Part shown: positions 43,001 through 53,616 of the stretch, one piece after another
Position numbering within the stretch: the first letter of the stretch is position 1
Layout of the letters: each line of letters starts with the position of its first letter
Origin: Chrysaora quinquecirrha
Taxonomy: Eukaryota; Cnidaria; Scyphozoa; Semaeostomeae; Pelagiidae
Reading direction: 5' to 3'
DNA: 64,000 bases
Assembly: GCA_014526335.1 (NCBI GenBank)
Contig: JACTAT010000037.1
Span: forward strand, 14,420,105 to 14,484,104
The notes under the pieces: generated by a model
What the model was told of the DNA's origin: nothing
What the model saw: only the letters and a program-made list of their open reading frames with translations
The model's database searches: none
Program-made: the position numbers and the translations under genes

Positions 43001-46000
43001 AAGATTTGTAATGACAATACTGAAGAAGCTCAATTCAAGCAAGACAGTATCTATCATCTACTCTCAGAGTATGGGCTTGAAAATAATAAAGAGACCACTT
43101 TGAGAAAAAATACAAGGCGGTGTAAAGAATGCCTTGCGAAATCATTAATGGGTAGATATTTGGACAACTACGAATACCTTATAACCCGACAAATTGAGCT
43201 AGAAAAAAGGCAAAAGAAAATCGTTCATTTTCCGTCTTTTAGACTTCACCCCAAAAAGCCATTAGTTGGTACTGAAGGACAGTACCATATGGCAATCAAC
43301 ATGCGTGAAACACAAAATACAGAGCTTAATAAGGACAAAAGCCCGGATAGAAGATGCAAGACAGTCTGTGAGAGGTGTGAGACAAAATGCAAATCTTCTT
43401 TGGATACAAAGAGAAGCTTGTCTAATGAAGAGGTATTGAGAACTAGTACTGTCAAAGTCTATCCATTTTACGAGACGAATTGGGAAGGAGTGCAATCTAC
43501 AGAAAATATGATGTATCATTTAACTAGTACACAGGCAGCTGAGTCAGGTATTACGAGCAGTAAGCCAAGTGACTCTATGGCAGCTTGTGTTGAGCCTTCT
43601 GGTGAAAAAAACACACAGAGCGAGCTGAAAATATCAAAAATCGAGCTAAAATATAAAAAGTCTGAGACTAGTGTTGAGTGTAGTTTTAAAGAGCAGAAGA
43701 ATGATGGGTCAGTTTGGAAAGACAATCCATGTGACGATATAAAAATAGCAAACGAAAATGCCTCAAAGCAGATTCTTGATCAGAAAAACGCTATTAGCAA
43801 TGCAGCGGCAGCGGTAGCTGTAGATGAGAATCAAACGGTTTCTTCAAAAGATTTTATTGAATATAAACCAGCAGATCAACTTTTCTTCAGACAGAATCGT
43901 ATCTTCTAAGACTCGTGGCAAACACAGAACGTTTAACTGACAAGGAAATTATAAGACTCATCAAAAATGGAGACATAGATCTTCAAAAATTTCTTATCAT
44001 TAAGAAGCTAGTCCCACTTTACGAAAAGCAGTGGTACACGAAAGGGCCAAATGAGAATAAAACCAAAAATCCTGACAGTCGTTTTCGGAAACTCATGGAT
44101 TTTTTTGATCGCCTTGAACAATTATCTGAGAAGTTGACGCGGGAAAAATTCAACGACGACAAAGATTCTGGTGCAAATAGGGTTGTTTCTGATCTTGTGG
44201 TACTTGGATTCAACAGTGCAGGGAAATTTGAAAAGTACAGAGTGAAAGAACGAGCGAATAGAGTAAAAAAGAAGAGACGGCACTACACTTCTACATGCTT
44301 CAAAAACAAGAGAGGTATGACTGATAATTATCGATAATCAAGCCTTGCCGTCAAGCTCTTGTAACGATTTCTCTATGAACAAAACATAATCGGTCAAGCT
44401 GTTTCTTTCGAAAGCAGCACGGTAAGACTCCCAAACTGGCAACCCATCGAAGTGTTTGAGCTTCATCTACTGTAGCAAGGGCAGCATATCACTTAGCACT
44501 GCCATTCCCGCTAGGCGAATTTATAAGCATATTTTCAGCCTGTCTCTTTATCAAGTTCAGCAGAAATTTGGTAAATTCGAGATAAAGGGCAGATTTTAGA
44601 ACTTCCTCCGTGGGAAGTTGAAAATGGTTCGAGACAGCGAATGTTCGAGATAAAGGGGTTCGAGATGGCTGGCGATTTTTCTATGCAAACCCTTATACCA
44701 AAACGAGGGGAAATGGAAAATCGTTCGAGATAGCGAGTTTTCGAGATAGCGGGCAGTCGAGATAGCGGATGTCAACTGTGGTGATACAAAAAGACGAATA
44801 CACACTATCTTATAGGAATATTGTTTATAAGGTTATTCAGGCTCAGAATCATCCTATTTTAACGAATATTATAAGAATACTGCTCAGGCTCAGCTCGCAT
44901 ACATGTCTCATTTTTCAGCCTTATTTGCTTTGTTCATGCCATACAATATGATTGTTCTTTCGTCTTGTCCATTTTTACGTAATGATATGAAATGAACTAT
45001 GTTTCCCTTAGACCATATCAGATATGAAAAAATGAGAAAGCTTTAAGAGTATATGCAGGGTCAAAACGAACATTTCTTAAAGTTATTGAGGTTGGACACA
45101 CTTTAAGTAATCTTATATCAAAGAGCGTGCAAGACCACATTTTAAGGATGTACAGAATGCCTGCGAAAATTGTTCCTGCTTGTTCGTGCTTCATTCAGCA
45201 GCCGTCTTCCTCTTGTTACCCTTTTTAAAGAGGAACAACAGACAACGCTAGCGATAATGATAATTGCGTAACTCTCTAGCTGCACAGGTCAATTGAGGTA
45301 CGCCACTATTGCCTCAATCTATTCTCTTTTTATGTGTTTACCAACAAATCGACCCAAACATAAAAACGACAGCCAAATCGGAAGACTTAGGCAGTTTGAT
45401 TTATGATCTATGATAGCGAGACATTGTCGGGTATTTCACTGAACCCGTTAACACGGCTAAATAGTCAATAATTCTCAATTCTAATCATGGTGCTACTGAC
45501 TGAAATCACAAAATAACAAAGTTTCAGCTAGATGCTCAAACGTTTTCTTTATTAGCATTTTCACAGTCTGGGTATATAGGCTCGACTGTTCAGTTATATA
45601 AAAGGACACTGAGCGCCGGCAAAATTTTCTCTTTCATTTTCAAAGCACTTTATATCAAAGCTGAAAGAAAGACTACATCTTATTTGATAAATCTTTTCAT
45701 GGGTGGTATACCACAATCGCTGGGATTTGAATCTGGACTGCATAACCAGAGCCATCGACGTTTTCACTGAGCTACCTTAAGAGAATTAATTTTCGCGGGA
45801 ACTTATTTTCGCGGATTTTTTTTCTCAGAAATTTCGCGGAAAAAAACGGAATTTATTTTCGCGGTTTTTCGCGGATTCGTTAGTGAAGGGAGTTTAACGG
45901 GAAACTTAATTGCGCGGATTCATTTAATTTTTATATAAAAAGAAAAGGAACCAAGGAATAGTTTGAGTGCCTTTCTTTCTTTTTTTGACTAGAAATCTTA

Positions 46001-49000
46001 CAAACGATATAAATGATACTGTAAATACAGAAGCAAAGACCACATTTAGTTCTTCACTGAAATATTTCCCTATATTTGGCATAAGTCTTCAAAATTTTCA
46101 AATTTTTTTGAAATTTTGGAAATTTCGCGGGAATTTATTTTCGCGGACAAGCATATTTTGGGAATTTCGTGGGAACTAATTTTCGTGGAAATGACTAAAA
46201 TCCACAAAAACCGCGAAAATTAATCCCCGCGAAAATGAATTCCCTTAAGGTATACAGCTCAATGACATCACCAAATAACTTTCCAATTCATGCCCACTCA
46301 TCCCGTTCGACAACTTGTGTTTCTACTATGTTGAGCCTTCTTCAGCACCACACATATAAGTAGCTATATTTGTCATGAATGGCCAACACTTATTAGTCAA
46401 AGAAGAATTATTCCATAGGTGGCATAACCTAGATAGATTTCGAATTGGACTACATGACAATGACGTTTCTTTATGATCTATCAGCAGTATCTTTATTTTG
46501 ATAATGTTATTCTAATGTCTTTTTTAGTAGACACAATCAACGACGAAAAAGCGCTACAACCCAGAAAGACACCAACGCAGGGCAGCATGTTTGTCAGAGC
46601 AGTAACTCTGCTACAGCACAAGGTAGCTATAAGTTGGCTCATGTAATCATGTTTACTTTCAGTACCAAGCATAGTTGAGTTTAAATACATTAAACAATTT
46701 GAATGTTTATTCCAAGCCAATTGTTGCATAGGTTGACACTCCAAGATTTCAGAAATATGTTTTCTTTCTTCCAGAATTCAAAAAGGTCGAATTCCTATCA
46801 AAGCAGGTATGTGGAAATATTTTCCCGCATAGTTTACTGAGAAAGGTTAACTTTGGTATTAAGAAAAAATTAGGATATCTGATGCAATCAAACTTTAATC
46901 ATCGTTTTCAATTTGTCTACGAGATACACGCTTATGTAGACAATTAAAAACCCTGTCAATACAAATGACTTAAAGGAATGCTTCCATAAAAGTAAGTCTG
47001 TGTGCAGAGGAGTATCCACTGCTCTACTCACTTCTGGCCAATTATTAATGACTAAGGCATAACTAGCCAATGAGATGCAAGATGATGCAGCAATATCTTG
47101 ATGCATCTTGATGATCTTGATGGGTATACCCTTATAGTATATGGACATTACCTTCGAAATGACCTTTCAAGGTAGTCTACGCCTTGAGGATGTTTTCTAA
47201 GGTAAACTAGGAGGTCGCGCGCCCATTGATGTCCCCTCGTGGTCTCCTAGTTTAGCCACTTCAAAAAACTTTGAAACGCGTTACAAAATTTTTAGCAAGA
47301 GACACGCATATGCTTCTGGGAGAAAACAGAAACATTTCTTGACTCCGCGACATGCATATGACTCGTTGGACATGTTGCTCGCTTGTGACTTGCATGTTTC
47401 GCCACCCTAGGAGACACGACGAATACTGTGTCGCCCGCAGCAACTCCCCTAGTTTAGCCATAGCTTAATTGTCTTTTCTGACACTTTAGACTCTATCTAA
47501 TATTTTTGAGAAATGCTAGTCAACAACCCACCTAATGGTACAATATTCTGATTTACCTTGCCAACATAGTAACCACAAGACAGGGCACGGCATAGCCAAA
47601 CATGAAAATATTTGAAATATTGTGAGGGCGATTAGGAGTAGCAAGCACACTGTGGCAAGTTATGATACAAGGGTGTCAGAAGCGGGGGACTAGGGGGGGG
47701 GCTTGAGCCCCAAGTAGCTTTGAAAACAAAAGTACGATATCATAAAATCATTACGTCATCAAATAATTTTAATTTGTTCAGCCCCCCTCCCCCAAATCTG
47801 AGACGGTCTTGTGATAGCAATATATGTTGTTCGGTTATGATATAAAGTGTATATGCGTATAACAAGTTTTGCGTTATTTTATCAGAAACCTTCCAAGACT
47901 TGCAAGAAATATCAGCTATGAGAAAGAATTTGCGGTAAATTTACTGTTAATTTAAATTTTTAATGCAGCGCGATGCAGTCTCATAAACAGCCATGGAACG
48001 GACGATTCTGTGAAGGCAACTGCATAGTGCATGATCAAGAAATTCTGCTTTTCTCTGAGGTCTTATAACACCGTAGATTTCTTTGAAATAATGACATACG
48101 GTAAAATTATATATCACTGTTCACATGGCGAATATCGTTGAAAATCGTTACATGTGCCATACTATTGCCGACACAAAAAATTTCCTGTGAACATGGTCTG
48201 CAGCCTGGCAGCATCAAATGCCTCCAAAACGTAGAATTAACCGAAGAAAGAGGATAAAGGCGAGAAAAACGATAAAACGATCCGAACAAAAACTGTTTCA
48301 GAGCGCGATGTAGCTAGATGGCCTAACAGCTGAGCTAACGAAGCGCTTTTTAATATGGGTAGAAAGGTATTAATACTAATGGCTAGAGCATATATTTAGA
48401 AAGATCTATCTTATGGCCTAATTATAATACTTCTAATCATTCGAGATAACTCATTCAACAATTTAAATGTACTGACGACAACCCTGTTCATTACTGTGAT
48501 AGCCGTGATAGCCCTCCAAATTACTGCTGGTGATCCTCTACATTAATCAGCATCCTCCACTGCTCTGTTACTGCCAATCCGTGAATAGCCTTTTTACTCG
48601 TCAAAAGCCGAGTGTATCTGCAATGTACATGGACGTTTAACACTCTGTACTGACGACAGCCCTGTTCATTACTGTGATAGCCGTGATAGCCCTTCACATT
48701 ACTGCTGGTGATCCTCTACATTGATCAGCATCCTCCACTGTTCTGTTACTGCCAATCCGTGAATAGCCGTTTTACTCGTCAAAAGCCGAGTGTATCTGCA
48801 ATGTACATGGACGTTTAACACTCTGTACTGACGACAGCCCTGTTCATTACTGTGATAGCCGTGATAGCCCTTCACATTACTGCTGGTGATCCTCTACATT
48901 GATCAGCATCCTCCACTGTTCTGTTACTGCCAATCCGTAAATAGCCGTTTTACTCGTCAAAAGCCGAGTGTATATGCAATGTACATGGACGTTAAACTCG

Positions 49001-51371
49001 GAAATGAACCATGCACATTAAACAATGATTCTGGAGGATTTCCCATGTATCCGCATCTGCACATTGCTGAAGACTTCAGCTGCCGCAGATGAAGTTCAGG
49101 GCTGAGAAAATCGGACAACATCCCCCAAGCATATAGGGACACTAACGTTTTCGTTAGCTTTAAATCTGGAGATTAAAATTGGTGTGCGCTTTCTCCTACC
49201 GAACAAACCCTCTCGACGGTATTGATTGCTAGACCTTCAAATTCACCAAAAACAACTCAATATTTCTTCAAGCTCTTAATAATTTATAACAACTGTTGCA
49301 AAAACCAAAAACATCAATGTAACCTCCACCAGAGTAGGATTTTAATCACTTTTTATCCGGTTATATATTCAAGAAAATTATTTTTGGTTAAAGCGCTCCG
49401 CAGCATGCTGGGGTCGTAAGATGCTTTTCCAGCAAAAAGAAACCACAGCAAAATCCAAGGACTGGCAGTAAGATTACAGATGAGTTTGCGTTGTAATGTG
49501 GAGGATTATCATTTGAGTCCGAAATTTTCAATTTTCTTATTTTAAAAGGTTTGAAAAAACTCTCATTAATTTGGGCGGCAGGTTCTCCATTGAAAATTTG
49601 CATACCTATGAAATACTGACTCGGGTACATGACAAGTGGGGGGGGGGGGATGTGAAAAATTCATATGCATATGCATACTGAATGTTGGGCATCCATAATC
49701 ACTTGCAAAGTTGTTGAGCCATAGGCTAGGCCGAAAAGTTCAGAATTTTGTCCCAACACTTCCTCTATATATATCAATGAACCAGACAGAGACGAAATAG
49801 TATTATTAGACAATGCGACTATGTGATTAATAGCTTCACGCTAAAGAAGGGAGAGAGTTAGAGACGATCAAAAATTTGAAGCTGGGTGTATGATAATGAA
49901 TATTGTATAATGTCTTTTTTTCTTCAAGGCAAACGCAATGAACACGAGCAACGGGCTGGCAAAGCTGCATAAGCCCGTGCACAGAAGAAGAACAGATGAA
50001 GAAGACCTAATAATAATAGCAAATCCTCCATCTTCTCGTAACTCATTCGTGTCATCATTTGAGTCTATTTCAACAGTTTTAGCTGCTCAGGCACTACCAA
50101 GAAAAATGAGCCATGATTTGCTGTTTAGAATGCAAACTAATGTTAAGTCGCCAAATTTAGAAACAAGTCAAGGTGAGACTTCAAAAAGATGTTTGAAAAT
50201 TTTTCACCCTGAATATTATTATACATTTCAAAGTTTCTTTGGGATAAAATAAAAATCATTAAGACTGGCAGCTAGTCTAAACAAAAGTTTAGTAGCTAGG
50301 TGAATCAGAATTTCTGCTCAAAATTTTGTATGAAAAAATTTAATAAAATGCAAAATGCAATAGAGGGTTAAATGCAAGTACTGATTTAAATATCTCGATT
50401 AAAATTAAAGCTGCATTAAAGAGCGATCGCATCACTTTTCTAGATATTCATCAAATGTATTTCTTCCTGATTTTTTTAGTGTTCGAACTGCTGAAAGACA
50501 AAGTTCAGTTTGGCTTGAAGGATAATTTTCAGCTTTATCCAAGACTAAAGAATCTTCTAACGTAATGAATTTCTATGATTAATTTTGATATGATACGTTC
50601 ACTTAATTTCAGAGCAAGGAGTTAACATGTGTGTGAATGCGTGAATGAACAGTCTAAAAGTTATAACTGCATAGCCTCCGAAATCTGGGCGGCACATCCT
50701 TGTCCATTCATAAGTCATGTACCCCCCGGAATTCTGGTATTATTGCTGCGTTGGCTTTCTTTCGCCTAGCTGTCTTCTAATAAATTGTACATCGTTTTTC
50801 AAAAAAGATGAAACGAGGAATCAATTATCTGGTTAGCCTGCACTACTCAGCAGCTTCTGTTTCACCTTAGGTTTTTTCGGTCATGTATCAAATGATAGTC
50901 TTCCTCCCTCAGTCGTTTTTCGTATGTAACAGGAAGAGAGGCACAGAAATCATAGACGAATTCCTTTTTGCGACAACATGACGTAAGACGTTTTGTTATG
51001 TTTCATACCAATTTCAAGGCTTTTGTAGGCCTCCAGGGCTGTCTTTATTTACAAATATATAATATAACGACCTTGTAGCTACCTATGGACCTATGTTACA
51101 CAATTCAAATTGATTATGGAGCGGTTATGGATGCGCAGCATTTAAAGCAAAAATTTTCATATGACGTATGGCGATAGAGATAATCAACACATTCCTAACA
51201 AAGTAGCTACATAAATAACAAGATTTGTATTAAATTATTACACATAACCCGAGAAATTGGCGGCTTGTTAAGCAGAAAATTGCTTTTACTTTAAGTCTAA
51301 CAAATATCTATACCATCTGAACTTTAATTTTAGCATCGTTAGGACTGAAGAAACATGCATGGCAGACCTGA
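37016..51371 (+). CDS. Multi-exon gene of unknown function (reconstructed)
   Basis: Exons with matching phases: 37016-37169 (ATG, upstream in-frame TGA; donor A|GTAAGT), 39528-39628 (acceptor TTTTTTATTCAG, donor AAG|GTAAAC), 41157-41267 (TTTCATTGCAG, CAG|GTATGA), 42839 onward (ATCCTCCCTAG). The second part uses 43891-44314, 46528-46622, 46775-46806, 49929-50172 (TTTTTTTCTTCAAG, CAAG|GTGAGA) and 51334-51371 (TTTAATTTTAG, TGA stop). The last four are phase-consistent with each other. The 44314-46528 junction is not consistent with them unless a weaker donor (44235 region) or an unseen exon is used. The protein is polar, Lys/Glu/Ser-rich, without recognised domain, signal peptide or membrane segment. 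Introns hold several MITEs and tandem repeats. It could be two genes. Confidence 0.45.
37851..38281. mobile_element. Harbinger-like MITE (TTA target), intronic
   Basis: Ends GGCCCTGGGCAAACGATCAA and inverse complement (GGTCGTGGCCAAACGATCAA), flanked by TTA at 37848-37850 and 38282-38284. Similarity between arms continues for ~50 bp (AACATT..AAATTTGC). No transposase. Related shorter elements sit at 53911 and 58624. Confidence 0.8.
38406..38671 (+). other. Possible alternative terminal exon
   Basis: Preceded by an acceptor-like TTAATAAATTTCTTTAG. Two frames are open: one ends in TDALKQVLPALIQYS and stop at 38671, the other would be in phase with the exon at 37016 and stops near 38583. Its 3' part is the first copy of the tandem repeat that follows. 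Coding status is uncertain. Confidence 0.25.
38603..39190. repeat. 146-bp tandem repeat, about four copies
   Basis: GATGCTTTGAAA recurs at 38628, 38774, 38920 and 39067. Units carry ACGATCAAGTCTGC, TTTGATACA..ACTCTTAGG and G-rich GAGGGGGGTTTGAATAGGCG. Later copies acquire stops in the frame of the first. Confidence 0.85.
39937..40324. mobile_element. TA-flanked MITE, CACG..ATAAGAAACC family (copy 3)
   Basis: Ends CACGTTTTTTTATAAGAAAC and inverse complement, bordered by TA at 39935-39936 and 40325-40326. Internally repeats GTTCTAAAAGTTTCTTAA-like motifs. Intronic in the plus-strand gene. Confidence 0.85.
40391..40712. repeat. Inverted-repeat element with tRNA-like arms
   Basis: Perfect 25-bp terminal inverted repeats (40391-40415 and 40688-40712; ATATTTTTCCACAAGTGGCA..). 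Next to each end lies a tRNA-like segment. The right one reads GCTCAGTGAAATCGTCTTTG, then GGGTTCAAATCTC (A- and B-box-like) on the plus strand; the left one is its diverged inverse. The centre carries TTGAGCCTTCTTCAGCACCA, also present at about 46325. Confidence 0.6.
42839..43909 (+). CDS. Main exon of the unknown multi-exon gene
   Basis: The exon begins after the acceptor ending at 42838 in phase 0; the frame is open for 357 codons to TAA at 43907. Features: acidic start (LFVEYVDFSDEIASLDSVEL), a basic Cys-containing stretch RRCKECLAKSLMGRYLDNYE, a KTVCERCETKCK cluster, and a long Ser/Lys/Glu-rich region suggestive of disorder. It may end earlier by splicing to 43891, for which weak in-phase donors exist (GAG|GTATTG near 43431, GCG|GTAGCT near 43813). 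Family not recognised. Confidence 0.55.
   Translation, partial: GKSGRKNEKEVGLPHFNSEDNELFVEYVDFSDEIASLDSVELRLLGNNEGNDDYKICNDNTEEAQFKQDSIYHLLSEYGLENNKETTLRKNTRRCKECLAKSLMGRYLDNYEYLITRQIELEKRQKKIVHFPSFRLHPKKPLVGTEGQYHMAINMRETQNTELNKDKSPDRRCKTVCERCETKCKSSLDTKRSLSNEEVLRTSTVKVYPFYETNWEGVQSTENMMYHLTSTQAAESGITSSKPSDSMAACVEPSGEKNTQSELKISKIELKYKKSETSVECSFKEQKNDGSVWKDNPCDDIKIANENASKQILDQKNAISNAAAAVAVDENQTVSSKDFIEYKPADQLFFRQNRIF
43891..44314 (+). CDS. Following exon of the unknown gene
   Basis: A strong acceptor (CAACTTTTCTTCAG) precedes 43891. The frame differs from the preceding exon and reads TDKEIIRLIKNGDIDLQKFL, then FRKLMDFFDRLEQLSEKLTR and a basic RVKKKRRHY. It ends at a good donor (AGAG|GTATGA); read through, it would stop at 44335-44337. 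Helical, charged, no recognised domain. Confidence 0.5.
44570..44777. mobile_element. Pogo/Tigger-like element fragment
   Basis: Multiple TTCGAGATA(A/G)(A/C)G motifs ending with GAGATAGCGGATGTCAACTG. The inverse, CAGTTGACATCCGCTATCTC, is typical of Tigger/pogo terminal repeats. The left end is not clearly paired and no TA duplication is seen, so it is truncated or decayed. Confidence 0.5.
45700..46470. repeat. tRNA-like dispersed repeat split by a MITE
   Basis: 45700-45776 contains a minus-strand tRNA-like segment (GGTAGCTCAGTG..GATTCAAATCCC after reverse complement). It continues at 46249 (CAGCTCAATGACATCACCAA..TTGAGCCTTCTTCAGCACCA) and then meets a second tRNA-like segment near 46410-46460. 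Same family as 40391-40712. Confidence 0.5.
45781..46244. mobile_element. TTAA-flanked MITE (piggyBac-type target)
   Basis: Ends GAGAATTAATTTTCGCGGG and inverse-like GGGAATTCATTTTCGCGGG, flanked by TTAA at 45777-45780 and 46245-46248. Filled with TTTTCGCGG direct and inverted motifs. TTAA duplication is characteristic of piggyBac-type (or Kolobok) mobilisation. It interrupts the tRNA-like repeat. Confidence 0.85.
46528..46806 (+). CDS. Two short exons of the unknown gene
   Basis: 46528-46622 (acceptor TGTCTTTTTTAG, donor AAG|GTAGCT) and 46775-46806 (acceptor TTTTCTTTCTTCCAG, donor CAG|GTATGT). In the frame that fits the later exon at 49929 they read SATTQKDTNAGQHVCQSSNS, ATAQ, then EFKKVEFLSKQ. 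The alternative frame (VDTINDEKALQPRK) fits the preceding exon at 44314 instead. A TAGTAG tandem acceptor is present at the start. Confidence 0.4.
47199..47464. mobile_element. Possible inverted-repeat element (CTAGTTTAGCC)
   Basis: GGTAAACTAGGAGG near 47203 is mirrored by CTCCTAGTTTAGCC near 47246 and again by CCCCTAGTTTAGCC near 47457. Three such ends suggest nested or incomplete copies. No certain target duplication. Confidence 0.35.
48471..49000. repeat. 178-bp tandem repeat, three copies
   Basis: ACTGACGACA starts at 48471, 48649 and 48827. Copies are nearly identical (ATAGCCGTGATAGCCC, GATCAGCATCCTCCACTG, CGTCAAAAGCCGAGTGTAT). Lies in the 3.1-kb intron before the exon at 49929. Confidence 0.9.
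49929..50172 (+). CDS. Penultimate exon of the unknown gene
   Basis: Only one frame is open across the whole exon (phase 0 in, phase 1 out), with a strong acceptor and donor. It reads NTSNGLAKLHKPVHRRRTDE, then IIIANPPSSRNSFVSSFES and ALPRKMSHDLLFRMQ. It joins in phase to 51334-51371, which adds ASLGLKKHAWQT and a stop. The basic and Ser-rich C-terminus suggests a cytosolic or nuclear protein (inference). Confidence 0.5.
50687..50729. mobile_element. Solo end of the CCCGGGGGGTAC MITE family
   Basis: GGGCGGCACATCCTTGTCCA..GTACCCCCCGG matches the right terminal repeat of the element at 29157-29447 in order and spacing. No second end was found. Confidence 0.5.
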
Positions 51372-51739
51372 AGGCAGCAAGAGGTAAAATTTGTTAACAT
51401 TACACCAGATTTTTCAATAACGTAACAAGCAGTTGAAATATAATAAGGATTTGAGATCTTGATAGCCCTTGGAACATACGGGCAACATATACTCTTTTCT
51501 ATAAAATCAATTTTAAAAGAACACGAGCCTGGATTTTGCCAAGATTTATGAAAAAACTAAGAACAAGCTGAGCCTTGCTTTTTGTGCAAACGCTTAGAAT
51601 ACCCATTGGCTGAATGTGAAAGTATATTATTTAAACATAAGAGTGACAAGATTTTTTAGATAAAAATTCACACCTTAGGACTGAACCAATCATTGACGGT
51701 GATAATTCACCATGCAATGATCTGAAGAAAAAAATCACA

Positions 51740-51779
51740 TCATCAAAACATCGTCGTCATAATCACTATCATCATCACG

Positions 51780-51866
<87 letters not shown>

Positions 51867-51867
51867 G

Positions 51868-51898
<31 letters not shown>

Positions 51899-51960
51899 AA
51901 TCACTCTTGTCATGCCAATCATCTTTTTTCGAGGCTGCTTAATCCAGTCCCACATGAGCA
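51740..51960. repeat. (CAT)n microsatellite, possible LINE tail
   Basis: An almost pure ATC/CAT run at 51776-51900. On the minus strand it is preceded by a frame reading WDWIKQPRKKMIGMT, which could be the degraded end of an RTE-like LINE with a (GAT)n tail as at 31069; this link is weak. Confidence 0.6.
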
Positions 51961-51964
51961 TCCT

Positions 51965-52566
51965 CTGCGGCATTTATAGCGACAGGGTCCCTGTGCTTTT
52001 TAACTTGATCCCACTTGTTAGAGGTAATTTCCCTTTATCTCAGTTGTTCCTTTATCTTTCCAGCTATTCCTTCTTAGGTCCCCCTTGCCACCTATGATTC
52101 CCACCGATTACTACTTCGCTACCATTTGTTACGTTCGATTCCACTTTGTTACAGAATGTTCCATTGGTTCATTTCAGTTCCGTCCGGATTCCCTCTCGTT
52201 CCACATGTTCCCAGCTCTATTCCCTGTTCCAGATTTTAGCGCATTCTGGATAATGGCTTCCTAATGATGTTGTTAATGACTCAACTCGTTGATTGTTTAG
52301 ATTTTATCCACATGGAATGGGAATTCCTATCTTTTGTTACAACATTCCTGATTCCTAGGTAGGTAGGTATATTCCATCCGGTTTGCCGAAAATCTCTACA
52401 AGATGTTTGAATTCTTCCAATTCTTCAAACATAAAATCGCTTCTGTTGCCACGTAGAACGGAAGTAAATGAAGCGGAAGTAAATGAAACAAAAAACCAGG
52501 AGGGTGTAAAACAAAGTGGTCAAAGAGCATGCGGCAAACTGCAACATTACACAACAAGATTACAAG
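51965..52566. other. Upstream region of the oxygenase gene
   Basis: Rich in degenerate GTTCC/ATTCC motifs to about 52220. An in-frame GTG at 52516 and a differently framed 63-codon frame (52383-52574) precede the chosen ATG. The 17 codons before the ATG are shared with the duplicate copy, so transcription may start further upstream. Confidence 0.35.
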
Positions 52567-53616
52567 ATGGCTGAACAGAAACTACGTTTAAACCCAATCC
52601 TGAAAGTATTGCTTGAAGGAGTATTTGATGAAAACAGTGAACTATCAAATTTAAATGGAATGTTGCATATCTTACAAAAGATTTGGCGATACGTGACCGA
52701 CTTTTGGAAATCAAACATCAAAATATACGAGACATTTGACCCTAAAGAAAAAAGGTTCCAGAAAGAAAGAGCATATCTAAACTTGAACATCGAAAGTTAC
52801 GAAGCGTATGATAGAAAGAGTGTTGTTTATTGTAGGGATGTTCCTTATACATTCGATGTGGAGTTCCCAAAACCTACTGGCATCCAAATAAACATGATGC
52901 CTTTTGTCATGGATTTGGAGGATTTTTCAAAATGCCGCTTGCCTGATTATTTGAGACCGTATTGGGAAAATATTGCTGTTCGTTGCAACTTGGAAGACGA
53001 ACAAATTGGAAAGATAGGGTATCTGACAATTCAGGAAAGTTCTGTTGAAAAAGGCACTTCACAAAGAAGGCCTGGTCTGCACACAGAACGACCTGGGTTG
53101 GTCAGACTTCATGCTGGAAAAGAGACATGTGATGGTGGCACTGATGAGAAAGAGGGTTTGAATATTGGTAGTGGGTATTCTCTAGTGCGGAGGTACAGTG
53201 TCGATTGGGGCAATGGATGGCTCAGACCCATTTTTGAGAAACCAACAATCAAGGGTGGGATCTACATGGCTTCAAATGTGAGTAATTCTTGCATGATATA
53301 TAATTGTGAAGTCATAGATGATGAACTGATTGGCGAGCTTGGGGACGTAGAGCATCTGAGAGCTTATCTACCGGAGGGTGAATTATTAGAGAAAAATTGC
53401 ATCTATTGGTTTACAGACCGGACGCCTCATGAGTCATTACCCCTCAATGAAAGCACTGACAGGCAATTCTTTCGCCTTGTAACAAGTGAGGTATCTTTGT
53501 GGTATGAGGAGCATTCTACAAAGAATCCTCTTGGAGTTGTTCCTGATCCAAAAATAACCAAAATTGTCAGAGGATCCAAATTTGGTAAAAATGGTGTTGT
53601 AATTTCTGATATTTGA
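52567..53616 (+). CDS. Putative Fe(II)/2-oxoglutarate-type oxygenase, intronless
   Basis: 349 residues from an ATG with A at -3 and G at +4. The C-terminal half shows a double-stranded-beta-helix-like pattern: H172-x-E174 (RRPGLHTERPG), then H288 (WFTDRTPHESLPL) and R299 eleven residues later (DRQFFRLVTSEV). This H-x-D/E..H..R layout is the metal and co-substrate triad of 2-oxoglutarate oxygenases. Between them lie the loop CDGGTDEKEG and VRRYSVDWGNGWLRP. The N-terminal 130 residues are helical and specific to this protein. No signal peptide, so probably cytosolic. Substrate unknown. A near-identical copy with an N-terminal deletion follows 5 kb downstream. Family assignment rests on motif spacing only. 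Confidence 0.5.
   Translation: MAEQKLRLNPILKVLLEGVFDENSELSNLNGMLHILQKIWRYVTDFWKSNIKIYETFDPKEKRFQKERAYLNLNIESYEAYDRKSVVYCRDVPYTFDVEFPKPTGIQINMMPFVMDLEDFSKCRLPDYLRPYWENIAVRCNLEDEQIGKIGYLTIQESSVEKGTSQRRPGLHTERPGLVRLHAGKETCDGGTDEKEGLNIGSGYSLVRRYSVDWGNGWLRPIFEKPTIKGGIYMASNVSNSCMIYNCEVIDDELIGELGDVEHLRAYLPEGELLEKNCIYWFTDRTPHESLPLNESTDRQFFRLVTSEVSLWYEEHSTKNPLGVVPDPKITKIVRGSKFGKNGVVISDI

Noticed and set aside
47641..47820. G/C-run inverted-repeat element (CAGAAGCGGGGGAC..)
   Set aside because: The proposed ends do not pair convincingly and no duplication is visible.
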